From Arthrobacter sp. Soil736 (GTDB lineage: Bacteria > Actinomycetota > Actinomycetes > Actinomycetales > Micrococcaceae): a stretch of 64,000 nt of DNA. Position numbers and translations under genes: made by a program. Numbering within the stretch: position 1 is the first letter of the stretch; every line of letters begins with the position of its first letter. The stretch lies in assembly GCF_001428005.1 (NCBI RefSeq), contig NZ_LMSB01000066.1, forward strand, positions 103,028-167,027, given 5' to 3'. Below are positions 31,846 to 43,837 of the stretch, one piece after another. The notes below the pieces were generated by a model. The model was not told the origin of the DNA and ran no database searches. It worked only from the letters and a program-made list of their open reading frames with translations.

Positions 31846-32409
31846 GTGGCAACCACAAACGACATCAAGAACGGAACCGTCCTGAAGCTTGAGGGCCAGC
31901 TCTGGAACATCATCGAGTTCCAGCACGTCAAGCCGGGCAAGGGCGGCGCGTTCGTTCGCACCAAGATGCGCAACGTTATGTCCGGCAAGGTGGTCGACAA
32001 GACCTTCAACGCCGGCCTCAAGATCGAAACCGCCACCGTGGACCGCCGCGATTACCAGTACCTGTACCAGGACGGCGCGGACTTCGTCTTCATGGACACC
32101 CAGGACTACGACCAGATCACGGTCTCCGGTGCCACGGTGGGCGACGCCACCAACTTCATGCTCGAAAACCAGATGGTCAACATTGCCATCCACGAAGGCA
32201 CGCCGCTGTACATCGAACTGCCGCCGAGCGTTGTCCTCGAAATCACCTACACGGAGCCGGGCCTGCAGGGCGACCGCTCCTCCGCCGGAACCAAGCCGGC
32301 CACCCTCGAGACCGGCTACGAGATCCAGGTGCCGCTGTTCGTCGAGAACAACACCAAGGTCAAGGTCGACACCCGTGACGGCAGCTACCTGGGCAGGGTA
32401 AGCGAGTAG
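31846..32409 (+). CDS. efp: Elongation factor P
   Basis: 187 residues from GTG 31846 after AGAGGA. Three beta-barrel domains are clear: KOW-like N-terminal domain, the middle OB domain and the C-terminal OB domain ending TKVKVDTRDGSYLGRVSE. The tip loop that enters the peptidyl-transferase centre is KPGKGGAF with Lys32 at the apex. EF-P relieves stalling at proline runs. A 155-bp gap precedes it; TAGAAT at 31736-31741 is a possible -10 box, and ATGCC/GGCAT near 31794 forms a short hairpin in the leader. nusB overlaps the stop by one base. Confidence 0.97.
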   Translation: MATTNDIKNGTVLKLEGQLWNIIEFQHVKPGKGGAFVRTKMRNVMSGKVVDKTFNAGLKIETATVDRRDYQYLYQDGADFVFMDTQDYDQITVSGATVGDATNFMLENQMVNIAIHEGTPLYIELPPSVVLEITYTEPGLQGDRSSAGTKPATLETGYEIQVPLFVENNTKVKVDTRDGSYLGRVSE

Positions 32410-32819
32410 TGAGCGCCCGCGGTAAAGCCCGTAACAGGGCTCTTGACGTCCTCTTCGAAGCGGAGCAGCGCTCCGTTTCCGCCTTTGATGTGCTTCGCGC
32501 GCGGCGGGAGAGGACCGACCAGATCGTCAACCCCTACACGCTCGAAATCGTCGAGGGCGTTGTGTCACTGCAGCCCGCCATCGACGAGTTCCTGGAAACG
32601 TACTCACAGGGCTGGACCCTGGAACGCATGCCGTCCGTGGACCGCATCATCCTGCGGATCGGCACCTGGGAACTGCTCTACAACGACGACGTGCCCGACG
32701 GCGTCGCCGTCAGCGAAGCGGTGGCCCTGGCCAAGACGTTGTCCACGGACGAGTCGCCGTCGTTCATCAACGGCCTACTCGGACGTCTCCAGCAGCTGAA
32801 GCCTTCACTGCTGGCCTGA
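32409..32819 (+). CDS. nusB: Transcription antitermination factor NusB
   Basis: 136 residues from GTG 32409, sharing one base with the efp stop. The all-helical NusB fold is recognisable from ARNRALDVLFEAEQRS, YTLEIVEGVV, MPSVDRIILRIGTWELLY and GVAVSEAVALAKTLSTDESPSFINGLLGRL. It binds boxA RNA with NusE (S10) in rRNA antitermination. Standard length. A strong bidirectional terminator follows. Confidence 0.96.
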   Translation: MSARGKARNRALDVLFEAEQRSVSAFDVLRARRERTDQIVNPYTLEIVEGVVSLQPAIDEFLETYSQGWTLERMPSVDRIILRIGTWELLYNDDVPDGVAVSEAVALAKTLSTDESPSFINGLLGRLQQLKPSLLA

Positions 32820-32846
32820 CCCAACGCGGGTCATCAGCAAGCAAAA

Positions 32847-32878
32847 AGAGCCCCGGCCAGTGAACTGGCCGGGGCTCT
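32847..32878. terminator. Bidirectional terminator between nusB and prsW-like gene
   Basis: A perfect 14-bp stem (32847-32860 with 32865-32878) with a TGAA loop. An A run precedes it on the plus strand, so on the minus strand it is followed by a T run. It separates two convergent genes. Confidence 0.85.
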
Positions 32879-32901
32879 CTGCTGCCCGCTTCAGGTAGGT
32901 T

Positions 32902-34173
32902 TTACTGTCCGACGGCGGCGCGCAGCGCGGCGAGTTCGTACAGCTGCTGCATTTCGTCCTGCTGGTGGGCCTGGACGTCCCTGCCGCTGAGGATCCGCTG
33001 GCGGGTGAACGCCAGCCTCGTGGCTGCCTTGACGAACTCCTTCATCTGCGGCGCACGATTGTAGGCGCCGGCCCAGCGCACGGCCTGCCGCCTGCCGCCG
33101 GCGGTGGCCAGCATTTCCACCTCGGCCGGCATGAACCAGCCCGCGGCGGCGTACTCGAGCAGGCGCTGGCGCGTGAGGCGCGTTTCGGCGACCCGCAGCA
33201 CCACGATGCAGGCGACCGCCAGCAGGAAGATGGGGACCTGCACCAGCACGTACTGCGCCAGGAAGTCCTGCCCCATGCTGTTCCACCGGTTGTGCAGGAT
33301 CATGGCGGGTATGAGTCCCACAACGAAGGCGGCGACCGATGCGCCCGGGTGCCAGCGGCGCGCCGCGAGCCCCATGATCAGGCCGGTGGTTCCGGTGAAG
33401 ATGGCGTGGGCGAACGGTGACATCACGCCGCGCAGGAAGAAGATCTGGACGAGGTCGCTGCCGGGCGTGCCCGACTCTGCAATGGCGCGGCCAAAGTAGA
33501 GGATGTTCTCGGTGAAGGCGAAGCCGCCCGCGATGGTGAACGCGAACACCACCCCGTCCACGGGGCCGTCAAAGTTTTTCCGGGCCATCAGGAGCAGCAG
33601 GAGCAGGCCCAGGGACTTGGCGAATTCCTCCACCACCGGCGCCTGGACCGTGGTCATGAAATCGCGGAAGGCGGCTTCGTCGGAGTACGGGGCAGCAAGG
33701 GCGAAGACGGGCTGGATGAGCAGCGTCACGGCGATGGACACCGCGGCGCCCCAGGTGAATGCAAAAAGGAGCAGCCTCTTCGGCTCAGGCTCCCAGCGGT
33801 CAATGATGTAGACGGACCCCAGCACGGCACCAAGCGGGATCAGCGACGCGACGAAGCCGATGGCGAACCCCGTGGCGCCGGTGTTAGCCAGCAGGAAGGG
33901 CACCACCAGGAACAGGCTGACGAAGGCGAGGATTCCTCCCCCCACGACGAGCCCCACCACGCCCGCCGACGCCCGGGCGCCGACCGTGGACGCCGACGCC
34001 GGGATGACCTGGACTACCGAACCCCCGCTGTGCCCGGGCGCCGGCCGGTAGTTCTGCGGCTGGACGTGGCCCATCCAGCTGGGGTTGGTGGCCTGCTCAC
34101 GGAACTGCCGCTGCGGGTCACCGGGGCGGTTGCCTGACGGGCCGGACGCAGGCTGCTGCGGGTTCATCGACAT
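32902..34173 (-). CDS. PrsW-family intramembrane metalloprotease
   Basis: 423 residues from ATG 34173. A Pro/Gln-rich cytoplasmic N-terminus of about 65 residues precedes roughly eight membrane helices. The family active-site motifs are VEEFAKSLGLL (EExxK), FAFTENILYFG, FAHAIFTGTTG and MILHNRWNS, carrying the Glu and His residues expected to bind zinc. A cytoplasmic C-terminal domain of about 100 residues ends the protein. In Bacillus PrsW cleaves an anti-sigma factor; substrates in actinobacteria are mostly unknown and none is encoded beside it. TAGGCT lies 7 bases upstream of the ATG with no ribosome-binding site, suggesting a leaderless transcript. Confidence 0.9.
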   Translation of the reverse strand: MSMNPQQPASGPSGNRPGDPQRQFREQATNPSWMGHVQPQNYRPAPGHSGGSVVQVIPASASTVGARASAGVVGLVVGGGILAFVSLFLVVPFLLANTGATGFAIGFVASLIPLGAVLGSVYIIDRWEPEPKRLLLFAFTWGAAVSIAVTLLIQPVFALAAPYSDEAAFRDFMTTVQAPVVEEFAKSLGLLLLLLMARKNFDGPVDGVVFAFTIAGGFAFTENILYFGRAIAESGTPGSDLVQIFFLRGVMSPFAHAIFTGTTGLIMGLAARRWHPGASVAAFVVGLIPAMILHNRWNSMGQDFLAQYVLVQVPIFLLAVACIVVLRVAETRLTRQRLLEYAAAGWFMPAEVEMLATAGGRRQAVRWAGAYNRAPQMKEFVKAATRLAFTRQRILSGRDVQAHQQDEMQQLYELAALRAAVGQ

Positions 34174-34293
34174 AGAGATGAGCCTATGCGGCGGGATGCG
34201 CGTCGCCAAAGGTCCGTTCAGCCGCAAGGTCCGGCCGCCGCAGGTGTGACCGACGACGCCTTCCGTCCGGGCCGTGCCGGGGCGCCCGTGTGG

Positions 34294-34299
34294 TAATTT
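34294..34299 (+). promoter_or_regulatory. Candidate -10 box of the pyr operon
   Basis: TAATTT at 34294-34299 is a reasonable -10 match and would place the transcript start about 55 nt before the pyrR start codon. No convincing -35 box is visible. Confidence 0.4.
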
Positions 34300-34324
34300 T
34301 GGAAGGCAAATGTTCCTTTTTTAA

Positions 34325-34353
34325 TTCCGTCCCGTGAGGCGGGGAAAGGGGAG
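34325..34353 (+). promoter_or_regulatory. PyrR-binding RNA element overlapping the pyrR ribosome-binding site
   Basis: TCCCGTGAGG at 34330-34339 matches the PyrR loop core UCCNGNGAGG. The flanking bases fold as a hairpin whose 3' side runs into GGGGAAAGGGGAG, the pyrR ribosome-binding site. Binding of PyrR with UMP would therefore block translation. No terminator follows, unlike the Bacillus attenuators. Confidence 0.75.
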
Positions 34354-34360
34354 ACGAGCG

Positions 34361-34945
34361 TTGACTAATGTCACACAGGCACCGGTCCCGGCCAGGGTTG
34401 TACTCAACCACGCGGACATCGACCGTGCACTCACTCGTATCGCCCATGAGATCCTCGAGGCCAACAAAGGCTCAAAGGACCTGGTGTTGCTCGGCATTCC
34501 ACGCCGCGGTTATCCGCTGGCAGTCCGGCTCGCCCAGAAGATCGCAGCCGCCGATCCCGCCGTTGACGCGGCCGCCATCGTGGGGCAGCTGGATGTGACC
34601 ATGTTCCGTGATGACCTTTCCCACCAGCCCACCAGGCCGCCCCACCACACCCAGTTGCCGCTGTCCGGAATCGACAACAAGGTTGTTGTCCTGATTGACG
34701 ACGTCCTCTACTCCGGCCGCACCATCCGCGCCGCACTGGACGCGATCGTTGACCTCGGCCGCCCCCGCATCGTGCGGCTGGCCGTGCTGATCGACCGCGG
34801 GCACCGCGAGCTTCCCATCCGCGCCGACCACGTGGGCAAGAACCTGCCGACGTCCTCAGCCGAAAAAGTCCGGGTGCGCCTCGAGGAGACCGACGTCATT
34901 GACGGCCAGGCTGTCAACGAAGTGGTCATCGAGGCCGGCGCATGA
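34361..34945 (+). CDS. pyrR: PyrR, pyrimidine operon regulator / uracil phosphoribosyltransferase-like
   Basis: 194 residues from TTG 34361, the first in-frame start after GAAAGGGGAG. The phosphoribosyltransferase fold shows LVLLGIPRRGYPLAVRLA, the PyrR-specific arm LDVTMFRDDLSHQ and the PRPP-binding VVLIDDVLYSGRTIRAALDA. The basic face that binds RNA in Bacillus (RDDLSH region) is retained. It senses UMP and controls its own operon by binding the leader just upstream. pyrB overlaps its stop by 4 bp. Confidence 0.95.
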   Translation: MTNVTQAPVPARVVLNHADIDRALTRIAHEILEANKGSKDLVLLGIPRRGYPLAVRLAQKIAAADPAVDAAAIVGQLDVTMFRDDLSHQPTRPPHHTQLPLSGIDNKVVVLIDDVLYSGRTIRAALDAIVDLGRPRIVRLAVLIDRGHRELPIRADHVGKNLPTSSAEKVRVRLEETDVIDGQAVNEVVIEAGA

Positions 34946-35937
34946 AGCACCTGCTGTCCACCGAGGGCCTCAGCCTGGGCAACGCCGTCCGCATCCTCGA
35001 CACCGCGGAGGAAATGGCCGCCGTCGGCGACCGCGAGGTCAAGAAGCTTCCGGCGCTCCGCGGCCGCACCGTGGTCAACCTCTTCTTCGAGGACTCCACC
35101 CGCACGCGCATCTCCTTTGAGGCCGCCGCCAAGAGGCTCTCCGCGGACGTCATCAACTTCGCCGCCAAGGGATCGTCCGTTTCCAAGGGCGAGTCCCTCA
35201 AGGACACCGCCCAGACGCTGTCCGCAATGGGGGCGGACGCCGTCGTCATCCGCCACTGGGCCTCCGGCGCTCCGCACCGGCTCGCGGCCACCGACTGGAT
35301 CGACGCCGCCGTCATCAACGCCGGCGACGGCACCCATGAACACCCCACCCAAGCCCTGCTGGACGCGTTCACCATGCGCCGGCACTGGACAAAACTCGCG
35401 GGGCTTCCCTCCAGCGGCGCTGACCTCAAAGGCATGCGCGTTGCGATTGCCGGCGACGTCCTGCACTCCCGCGTGGCACGCTCCAACGTCTGGCTGCTGC
35501 GCACCCTCGGCGCCGAGGTCACGCTCGTGGCGCCGCCCACGCTCCTGCCGATCGGCGTCGAGCAATGGCCCTGCAGGGTCAGCTACAACATGGACGAAAC
35601 CCTGGAAAAGGGAGTGGATGCCGTGATGATGCTCCGCGTCCAGGGCGAGCGCATGAATGCCTCGTACTTCCCCTCCACGCGCGAGTATTCACGCCGCTGG
35701 GGCTTTGACGACAACAGGCTCCGGGCGCTCGACAGGCTCGGGCTGAAGGACACCATCATCATGCACCCCGGCCCCATGAACCGGGGCCTGGAAATTTCCG
35801 CGGCCGCTGCCGACTCGCCGCGTTCCACCGTGCTTGCACAGGTGCGCAACGGCGTGTCCGTCCGCATGGCCGCCCTGTACCTGCTGCTCTCCGGGGACAC
35901 CCGTGAACCAGCCGCCACCCTGAAGGAGAGCAACTGA
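34942..35937 (+). CDS. pyrB: Aspartate carbamoyltransferase catalytic subunit
   Basis: 331 residues. The carbamoyl-phosphate motif FFEDSTRTRISFEAAAKRL, the second-site loop KGSSVSKGESLKDT, HEHPTQALLDAF and HPGPMNRGLEI define the enzyme. It joins carbamoyl phosphate and aspartate, the committed step of UMP synthesis. No pyrI regulatory chain is present, as usual outside enterobacteria. ATGA overlap with pyrR and one-base overlap with pyrC suggest translational coupling. Confidence 0.97.
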   Translation: MKHLLSTEGLSLGNAVRILDTAEEMAAVGDREVKKLPALRGRTVVNLFFEDSTRTRISFEAAAKRLSADVINFAAKGSSVSKGESLKDTAQTLSAMGADAVVIRHWASGAPHRLAATDWIDAAVINAGDGTHEHPTQALLDAFTMRRHWTKLAGLPSSGADLKGMRVAIAGDVLHSRVARSNVWLLRTLGAEVTLVAPPTLLPIGVEQWPCRVSYNMDETLEKGVDAVMMLRVQGERMNASYFPSTREYSRRWGFDDNRLRALDRLGLKDTIIMHPGPMNRGLEISAAAADSPRSTVLAQVRNGVSVRMAALYLLLSGDTREPAATLKESN

Positions 35938-37334
35938 TGGCTGAACAATCTGCCGATAACGGCACAAACACAAACGCCACAACCGGAAGCACCGGAACCT
36001 ACCTCATCCGCGGGGCGGCCATCCTGGGAGCCGGAACCGAGGACCTGCTCATCCGCGACGGCGTCATCGCCGCACGCGGCGCAGCCGCCAACAGCGCCGC
36101 CGGTGACGCCACCGTCATCGACGCCGACGGCCTCATCGCCCTGCCGGGCATGGTGGACGTCCACACCCACCTGCGGGAACCGGGCCGCGAAGACGCGGAA
36201 ACAGTCGAGACCGGAACCCGGGCCGCCGCACTGGGCGGCTTCACCGCCGTGCACGCGATGGCCAACAGCACCCCGGTGGCCGACACCGCCGGTGTGGTGG
36301 AGCAGGTCCACAGCCTGGGCCGCGCCGCCGGCTGGGTCGACGTCCGTCCCGTGGGCGCCGTCACGGTCGGGCTCGCGGGGGAGCAGCTGGCCGAGCTCGG
36401 CGCCATGGCTGACTCGCGCGCCCAGGTCCGCATGTTCTCGGATGACGGCATTTGCGTCCACGACCCGGTCCTGATGCGCCGCGCCCTCGAATACGTCAAG
36501 GCGTTCGACGGCGTGGTGGCCCAGCACGCGCAGGAACCCCGCCTCACCGCCGGGGCGCAGATGAATGAAGGCAACGTCTCCGCCGTCCTCGGGCTGACCG
36601 GCTGGCCCGCCGTGGCCGAGGAAAGCATCATCGCCCGCGACGTCCTGCTCACCCAGCACGTCGGATCGCGGCTCCACGTCTGCCACGTGTCCACGGCCGG
36701 ATCCGTGGAGATCATCCGCTGGGCCAAGGCCCGCGGCATCAACGTCACCGCTGAAGTGACGCCGCACCACCTCCTGCTCACCGACGAACTGGTCCGCAGC
36801 TACGACCCCGTCTACAAGGTCAACCCGCCGCTGCGCACCGACGCGGACGTGCAGGCGCTGCGCGCCGCCCTCGCCGACGGCACCATCGACGTCGTGGGCA
36901 CGGACCACGCACCGCACCCCAGCGAACACAAGGAATGCGAATGGGCGCAGGCGGCGATGGGAATGACCGGGCTGGAGACCGCGCTCTCGGTCGTCCAGCA
37001 CGCCATGATCGAGACCGGCCTCATGACCTGGGCTGACTTCGCCAGGGCCACGTCCGTCGCGCCGGCCGCCATCGGCCGCCTCACGGACCAAGGCCGACCC
37101 CTGGAGGAAGGCGAACCCGCCAACATCATCCTGGTGGACCCGTCCGCGCGCTGGACCGTGGACCCGTCCGCCATGGCCACCATGGGACGCAACTCGCCGT
37201 TCCGCGGCATGGAGCTCCCCGGCAAGGTCGTGGCCACGTTCTTCAAGGGACACCCCACCGTCCTGGACGGCAAGCTCAACACGCCCTACCGTCACCCGGC
37301 CGACGCCGCCACAGCGCCGGCGGGCGGGTACTGA
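35937..37334 (+). CDS. pyrC: Dihydroorotase, type I
   Basis: 465 residues. Metal ligands are in DVHTHLREPG and the later VAQHAQEP and VCHVS motifs; AEVTPHHLLLTDE, VNPPLRTDADVQALRAALADGTIDVVGTDHAPH carries the last catalytic Asp. The residue after the active site lacks the type II pattern. A 22-residue Thr/Asn-rich lead (MAEQSADNGTNTNATTGS) is not conserved in the family. It closes carbamoyl aspartate to dihydroorotate. The product of the next gene is a small membrane protein. Confidence 0.96.
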   Translation: MAEQSADNGTNTNATTGSTGTYLIRGAAILGAGTEDLLIRDGVIAARGAAANSAAGDATVIDADGLIALPGMVDVHTHLREPGREDAETVETGTRAAALGGFTAVHAMANSTPVADTAGVVEQVHSLGRAAGWVDVRPVGAVTVGLAGEQLAELGAMADSRAQVRMFSDDGICVHDPVLMRRALEYVKAFDGVVAQHAQEPRLTAGAQMNEGNVSAVLGLTGWPAVAEESIIARDVLLTQHVGSRLHVCHVSTAGSVEIIRWAKARGINVTAEVTPHHLLLTDELVRSYDPVYKVNPPLRTDADVQALRAALADGTIDVVGTDHAPHPSEHKECEWAQAAMGMTGLETALSVVQHAMIETGLMTWADFARATSVAPAAIGRLTDQGRPLEEGEPANIILVDPSARWTVDPSAMATMGRNSPFRGMELPGKVVATFFKGHPTVLDGKLNTPYRHPADAATAPAGGY

Positions 37335-37855
37335 TGGACAATAAGACCCTGACGCTGGTTATCACGCTGCCGCTCATCGCCGTCGTGCTGGTCCTGATCG
37401 GCATCGGGTGGCGGAACCGCCTCCGCCGCCAGTCCGACGTCGAACAGCTGCCCGCGGTTCCGGCGGAACTGAGCATGCCGCTTGCCGCAGCCGACGGCCA
37501 GTACGTGGCCACCACCACGGCCGGCGACTGGCTGGACCGCATCGCCGTCCACGGCCTGGGAATCCGCACGAACGCGGAACTCACCGTCCACCCGGAGGGT
37601 GTGCTGTTCGAGCGGTCCGGAGCCGGGCCGCTCTTCATCCCGGCGGCCAGGCTGGCCGGCGTCCGCCAGGACAGCGGCATGGCCGGCAAGTTCGTCGAGA
37701 AGGACGGCCTGCTGGTTCTCAGCTGGTCCCTCGGAACCCACGAACTGGACACGGGTTTCCGGACCCGCCGGGCCGCGGACAAACCGGCCCTCCTCAAAAC
37801 TCTTCAGGAATTGATCTCCGCAGGCCCCCAGGCCGATGCCCATAGTGGAAAGTAA
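37334..37855 (+). CDS. Membrane-anchored PH-like domain protein of the pyr operon
   Basis: 173 residues. One N-terminal helix (LTLVITLPLIAVVLVLIGIGW) is followed by a basic stop-transfer run and a beta-rich domain (about 45-170; ELTVHPEGVLFERSGAGPLFIPAARLAGVRQDSGMAGKFVEKDGLLVLSW). It corresponds in position and layout to mycobacterial Rv1382, a conserved membrane protein between pyrC and carA. Its function is unknown. A one-base overlap with pyrC and near-contact with carA indicate it is always made with the pathway enzymes; perhaps it tethers or senses, which is only a guess. Confidence 0.82.
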   Translation: MDNKTLTLVITLPLIAVVLVLIGIGWRNRLRRQSDVEQLPAVPAELSMPLAAADGQYVATTTAGDWLDRIAVHGLGIRTNAELTVHPEGVLFERSGAGPLFIPAARLAGVRQDSGMAGKFVEKDGLLVLSWSLGTHELDTGFRTRRAADKPALLKTLQELISAGPQADAHSGK

Positions 37856-37859
37856 TACA

Positions 37860-39190
37860 GTGACGGATCCCAACGAAGTAAACACAGCGACTGCACCGCA
37901 GGCGGCACGTTCCACCCCGGCCGCCCTGGTGCTTGAAGACGGCCGCATCTTCCGCGGCAGCAGCTACGGCGCCCAGGGCACCGCCCTCGGGGAGGCGGTC
38001 TTCGCCACTGGCATGACCGGCTACCAGGAGACCATCACGGACCCGTCCTACGCCCGCCAGCTGGTGGTGCAGACGGCCCCGCACATCGGCAACACCGGCG
38101 TGAACAGCGAGGACGCGGAATCCCGCCGCATCTGGGTGGCAGGCTACGTCGTCCGCGACGCCGCGCGCCGCCCGTCCAACTGGCGGTCTGAGCGCTCTCT
38201 TGACTCCGAACTCGTGGAGCAGGGCATCGTGGGCATCCAGGGCGTGGACACCCGAGCCATCACCCGCCACCTGCGTGAGCACAAGACCATGCGCGCCGGC
38301 ATCTTCTCCGGCGAGGCCGCACAGGCCACCGAAAAGGAACTGCTGGACGTAGTGCTCGCCAGCGAGCCGATGGAAGGCGCCCGGCTGGCCGAGGAAGTCA
38401 GCATCGACAAGGCCTACGTCGTGGAACCGAAGGACCACGGCTGGGAGGGCGACGCCCGGTTCAGCATCGCCGCGATCGACCTCGGCATCAAGGCCATGAC
38501 CCCCGTCCGCTTCGCCGAGCGCGGCGTCCGCGTCCACGTGCTCCCCGCCACCGCCACCATCGAGGACGTCAAGGCGCTCAACCCGGACGGCTTCTTCATG
38601 TCCAACGGCCCGGGCGACCCCGCCACGGCCGACACCCAGGTCAAGCTCCTCCGCACCGTGCTGGACGAGAAGCTGCCCTACTTCGGCATCTGCTTCGGCA
38701 ACCAGATCCTGGGCCGCGCCCTGGGCTTCGGCACATACAAGCTCAAGTACGGCCACCGCGGCATCAACCAGCCGGTCATGGACCGCCGCACTGGGAAGGT
38801 GGAGATCACGTCGCAAAACCACGGGTTCGCCGTCGACGCGCCCCTGGACGGTCCCACCACCGCACCGGAGGAGCGCTTCGGCCGGGTCGAGGTCAGCCAC
38901 ATCAGCCTGAACGACGACGTCGTTGAAGGGCTCGCGTGCCTCGACATCCCGGCGTTCTCGGTCCAGTACCACCCTGAAGCCGCGGCCGGCCCCCACGATG
39001 CCGCCTACCTGTTCGACCGCTTCATCGACCTGATGGAAGGCGCGCGGGACGGCCGCACCGCCAGCCTGTCCGGCGAGCCCGTGGACGCAGCGCATCCCGC
39101 GGCCGGAACGAAGGCTGACGGAAGCAACGCTGCCGGAACGAACGCGGACGGACAACACGAAAATGACAACAAGACTGAGGACAAGAAGTA

Positions 39191-39191
<1 letters not shown>
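37860..39191 (+). CDS. carA: Carbamoyl-phosphate synthase small (glutaminase) chain
   Basis: 443 residues from GTG 37860, preceded by GGAAAG; an ATG at 37836 would overlap the upstream gene by 20 bp and is an alternative. The N-terminal CPSase domain (GTALGEAVFATGMTGYQETITDPSY) precedes a class I glutamine amidotransferase with GICFGNQ (catalytic Cys) and QYHPEAAAGPHD (His, Glu). The C-terminus carries a 35-residue disordered tail with repeated AGTKADGSNA and AGTNADGQ. It supplies ammonia to CarB through a tunnel. The carB start shares a base with its stop. Confidence 0.96.
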
Positions 39192-42512
<3,321 letters not shown>

Positions 42513-42520
<8 letters not shown>

Positions 42521-43379
42521 CGTGGCTTCCATTGAAACGGCCGGCCGGGAGTCCTTCGGCTCCCGGCTGGGCCGGGCGATGGCAGACCGCGGCCCCCTGT
42601 GCGTCGGCATCGATCCCCACCCCGCGCTGTTGGACAGTTGGGGGCTGAACGACGACGCCGCCGGCCTGGAGCGCTTCTCATTGACCGTCTTGGAAGCCGT
42701 GGGTTCCCTCGCTGCCGCGGTGAAGCCGCAGGTGGCGCTCTACGAGCGCCACGGCTCCGCCGGGATGGCGGCACTCGAGCGGACGCTTGCTGCCGCGGCA
42801 GAGGCCGGAGTGCTGAGCATCGCCGACGCCAAGCGCGGAGACATCGGCTCCACCATGGCAGCCTATGCCGATGCGTGGCTTAGGGACGGCTCTTCGCTGG
42901 CCGCGGATTCGGTGACCCTGAGCCCCTATCTTGGCTTCGAGTCGCTACGGCCTGCGCTTGATCTGGCAGCAGAGTGCGGCCGCGGCGTTTTCGTCCTGGC
43001 CCTGACGTCCAATCCGGAAGGCGCCTCCGTCCAGCACGTGGGTGGAAGCGACTCCGTAGCCCGCAGGATTGTCCAGGCGGCCGCCGGCGAAAACGCTCGC
43101 TACACGGGTCCGCTTGGTTCCGTTGGCCTCGTGGTCGGAGCCACCGTGGGGACTGCGTTGACGGACCTCCAACTGGACCTGGAAGCCGTCCGCGGGCCCA
43201 TCCTGGCTCCCGGACTGGGCGCCCAGGGAGCCACGCCCGCAGATCTGCGGCGGACGTTCGGCGCGGCATACCCGCAGGTGCTGGGAACGTCCAGCCGGGA
43301 CATCCTCAAGGCCGGCCCGGGGATCCGGGCACTGACCGACGCGGCGGCGCGCACGCTTGACGGGCTACGCGCCGAATAA
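42513..43379 (+). CDS. pyrF: Orotidine 5'-phosphate decarboxylase, type 2
   Basis: 288 residues from ATG 42513, which overlaps the carB stop by 8 bp. GPLCVGIDPHPALL and SIADAKRGDIGSTMAAYADAWL (DxKxxDI catalytic tetrad) identify the larger type 2 subfamily common in actinobacteria; APGLGAQGATPADLRRTFG binds phosphate. It makes UMP from OMP. pyrE and pyrD are not in the window. mihF begins 97 bp downstream. Confidence 0.95.
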
Positions 43380-43476
43380 TCCATTGATTTCTCGGGCCGG
43401 CAGGGAGTAGGTTCAAGGACAAGTCCAACGCCCGCCCTTGGCCTTGGATCCGCTGGATGACCCCGGGGGAATGACC

Positions 43477-43794
43477 GTGAGCTTACGACCCTTGTCGCCG
43501 CAGGAACGAGCCGATGCGTTAAAGAAGGCCGCGGCGGCGAGGGCTGCCAGGGCTGCCACCAAGGAGAGACTCAAAACCGGTGACCTGTCCATCGCCGAGG
43601 TGCTGGACTCCGGGGGCACCGAGGAAGCGATCGCCCGCATGCGCGTCTCCGAACTGCTCGAAGCGCTGCCGGGGATCGGAAAAGTCCGGGCAGCGGCCAT
43701 TATGGACAACCTGGGCATCGCAGCCTCGCGCCGGGTGAGGGGGCTGGGCATCCACCAGCGCCGGGCGCTGGTAGATTTTATGAACGAGAAATAG
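43477..43794 (+). CDS. mihF: Mycobacterial-type integration host factor
   Basis: 105 residues from GTG 43477, giving MSLRPLSPQERADALKKAAAAR, which aligns with the known mIHF N-terminus; an ATG two codons earlier lies too close to the GGGGGAA ribosome-binding site. It is a basic helical protein with a helix-two-turn-helix DNA-binding part (LEALPGIGKVRAAAIMDNLGIAASRRVRGLG). It compacts DNA as a nucleoid protein and is essential in mycobacteria. pyrF-mihF-gmk is the standard actinobacterial order. Confidence 0.93.
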   Translation: MSLRPLSPQERADALKKAAAARAARAATKERLKTGDLSIAEVLDSGGTEEAIARMRVSELLEALPGIGKVRAAAIMDNLGIAASRRVRGLGIHQRRALVDFMNEK

Positions 43795-43837
43795 ATTCAT
43801 CCGACCAGATTCATCTGAAGACCGCCCAAAGGAATAC

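Noticed and set aside
37836..37859. ATG 37836 as the start of carA
   Set aside because: It overlaps the upstream gene by 20 bp, while GTG 37860 follows GGAAAG just after that gene's stop; kept as an alternative.
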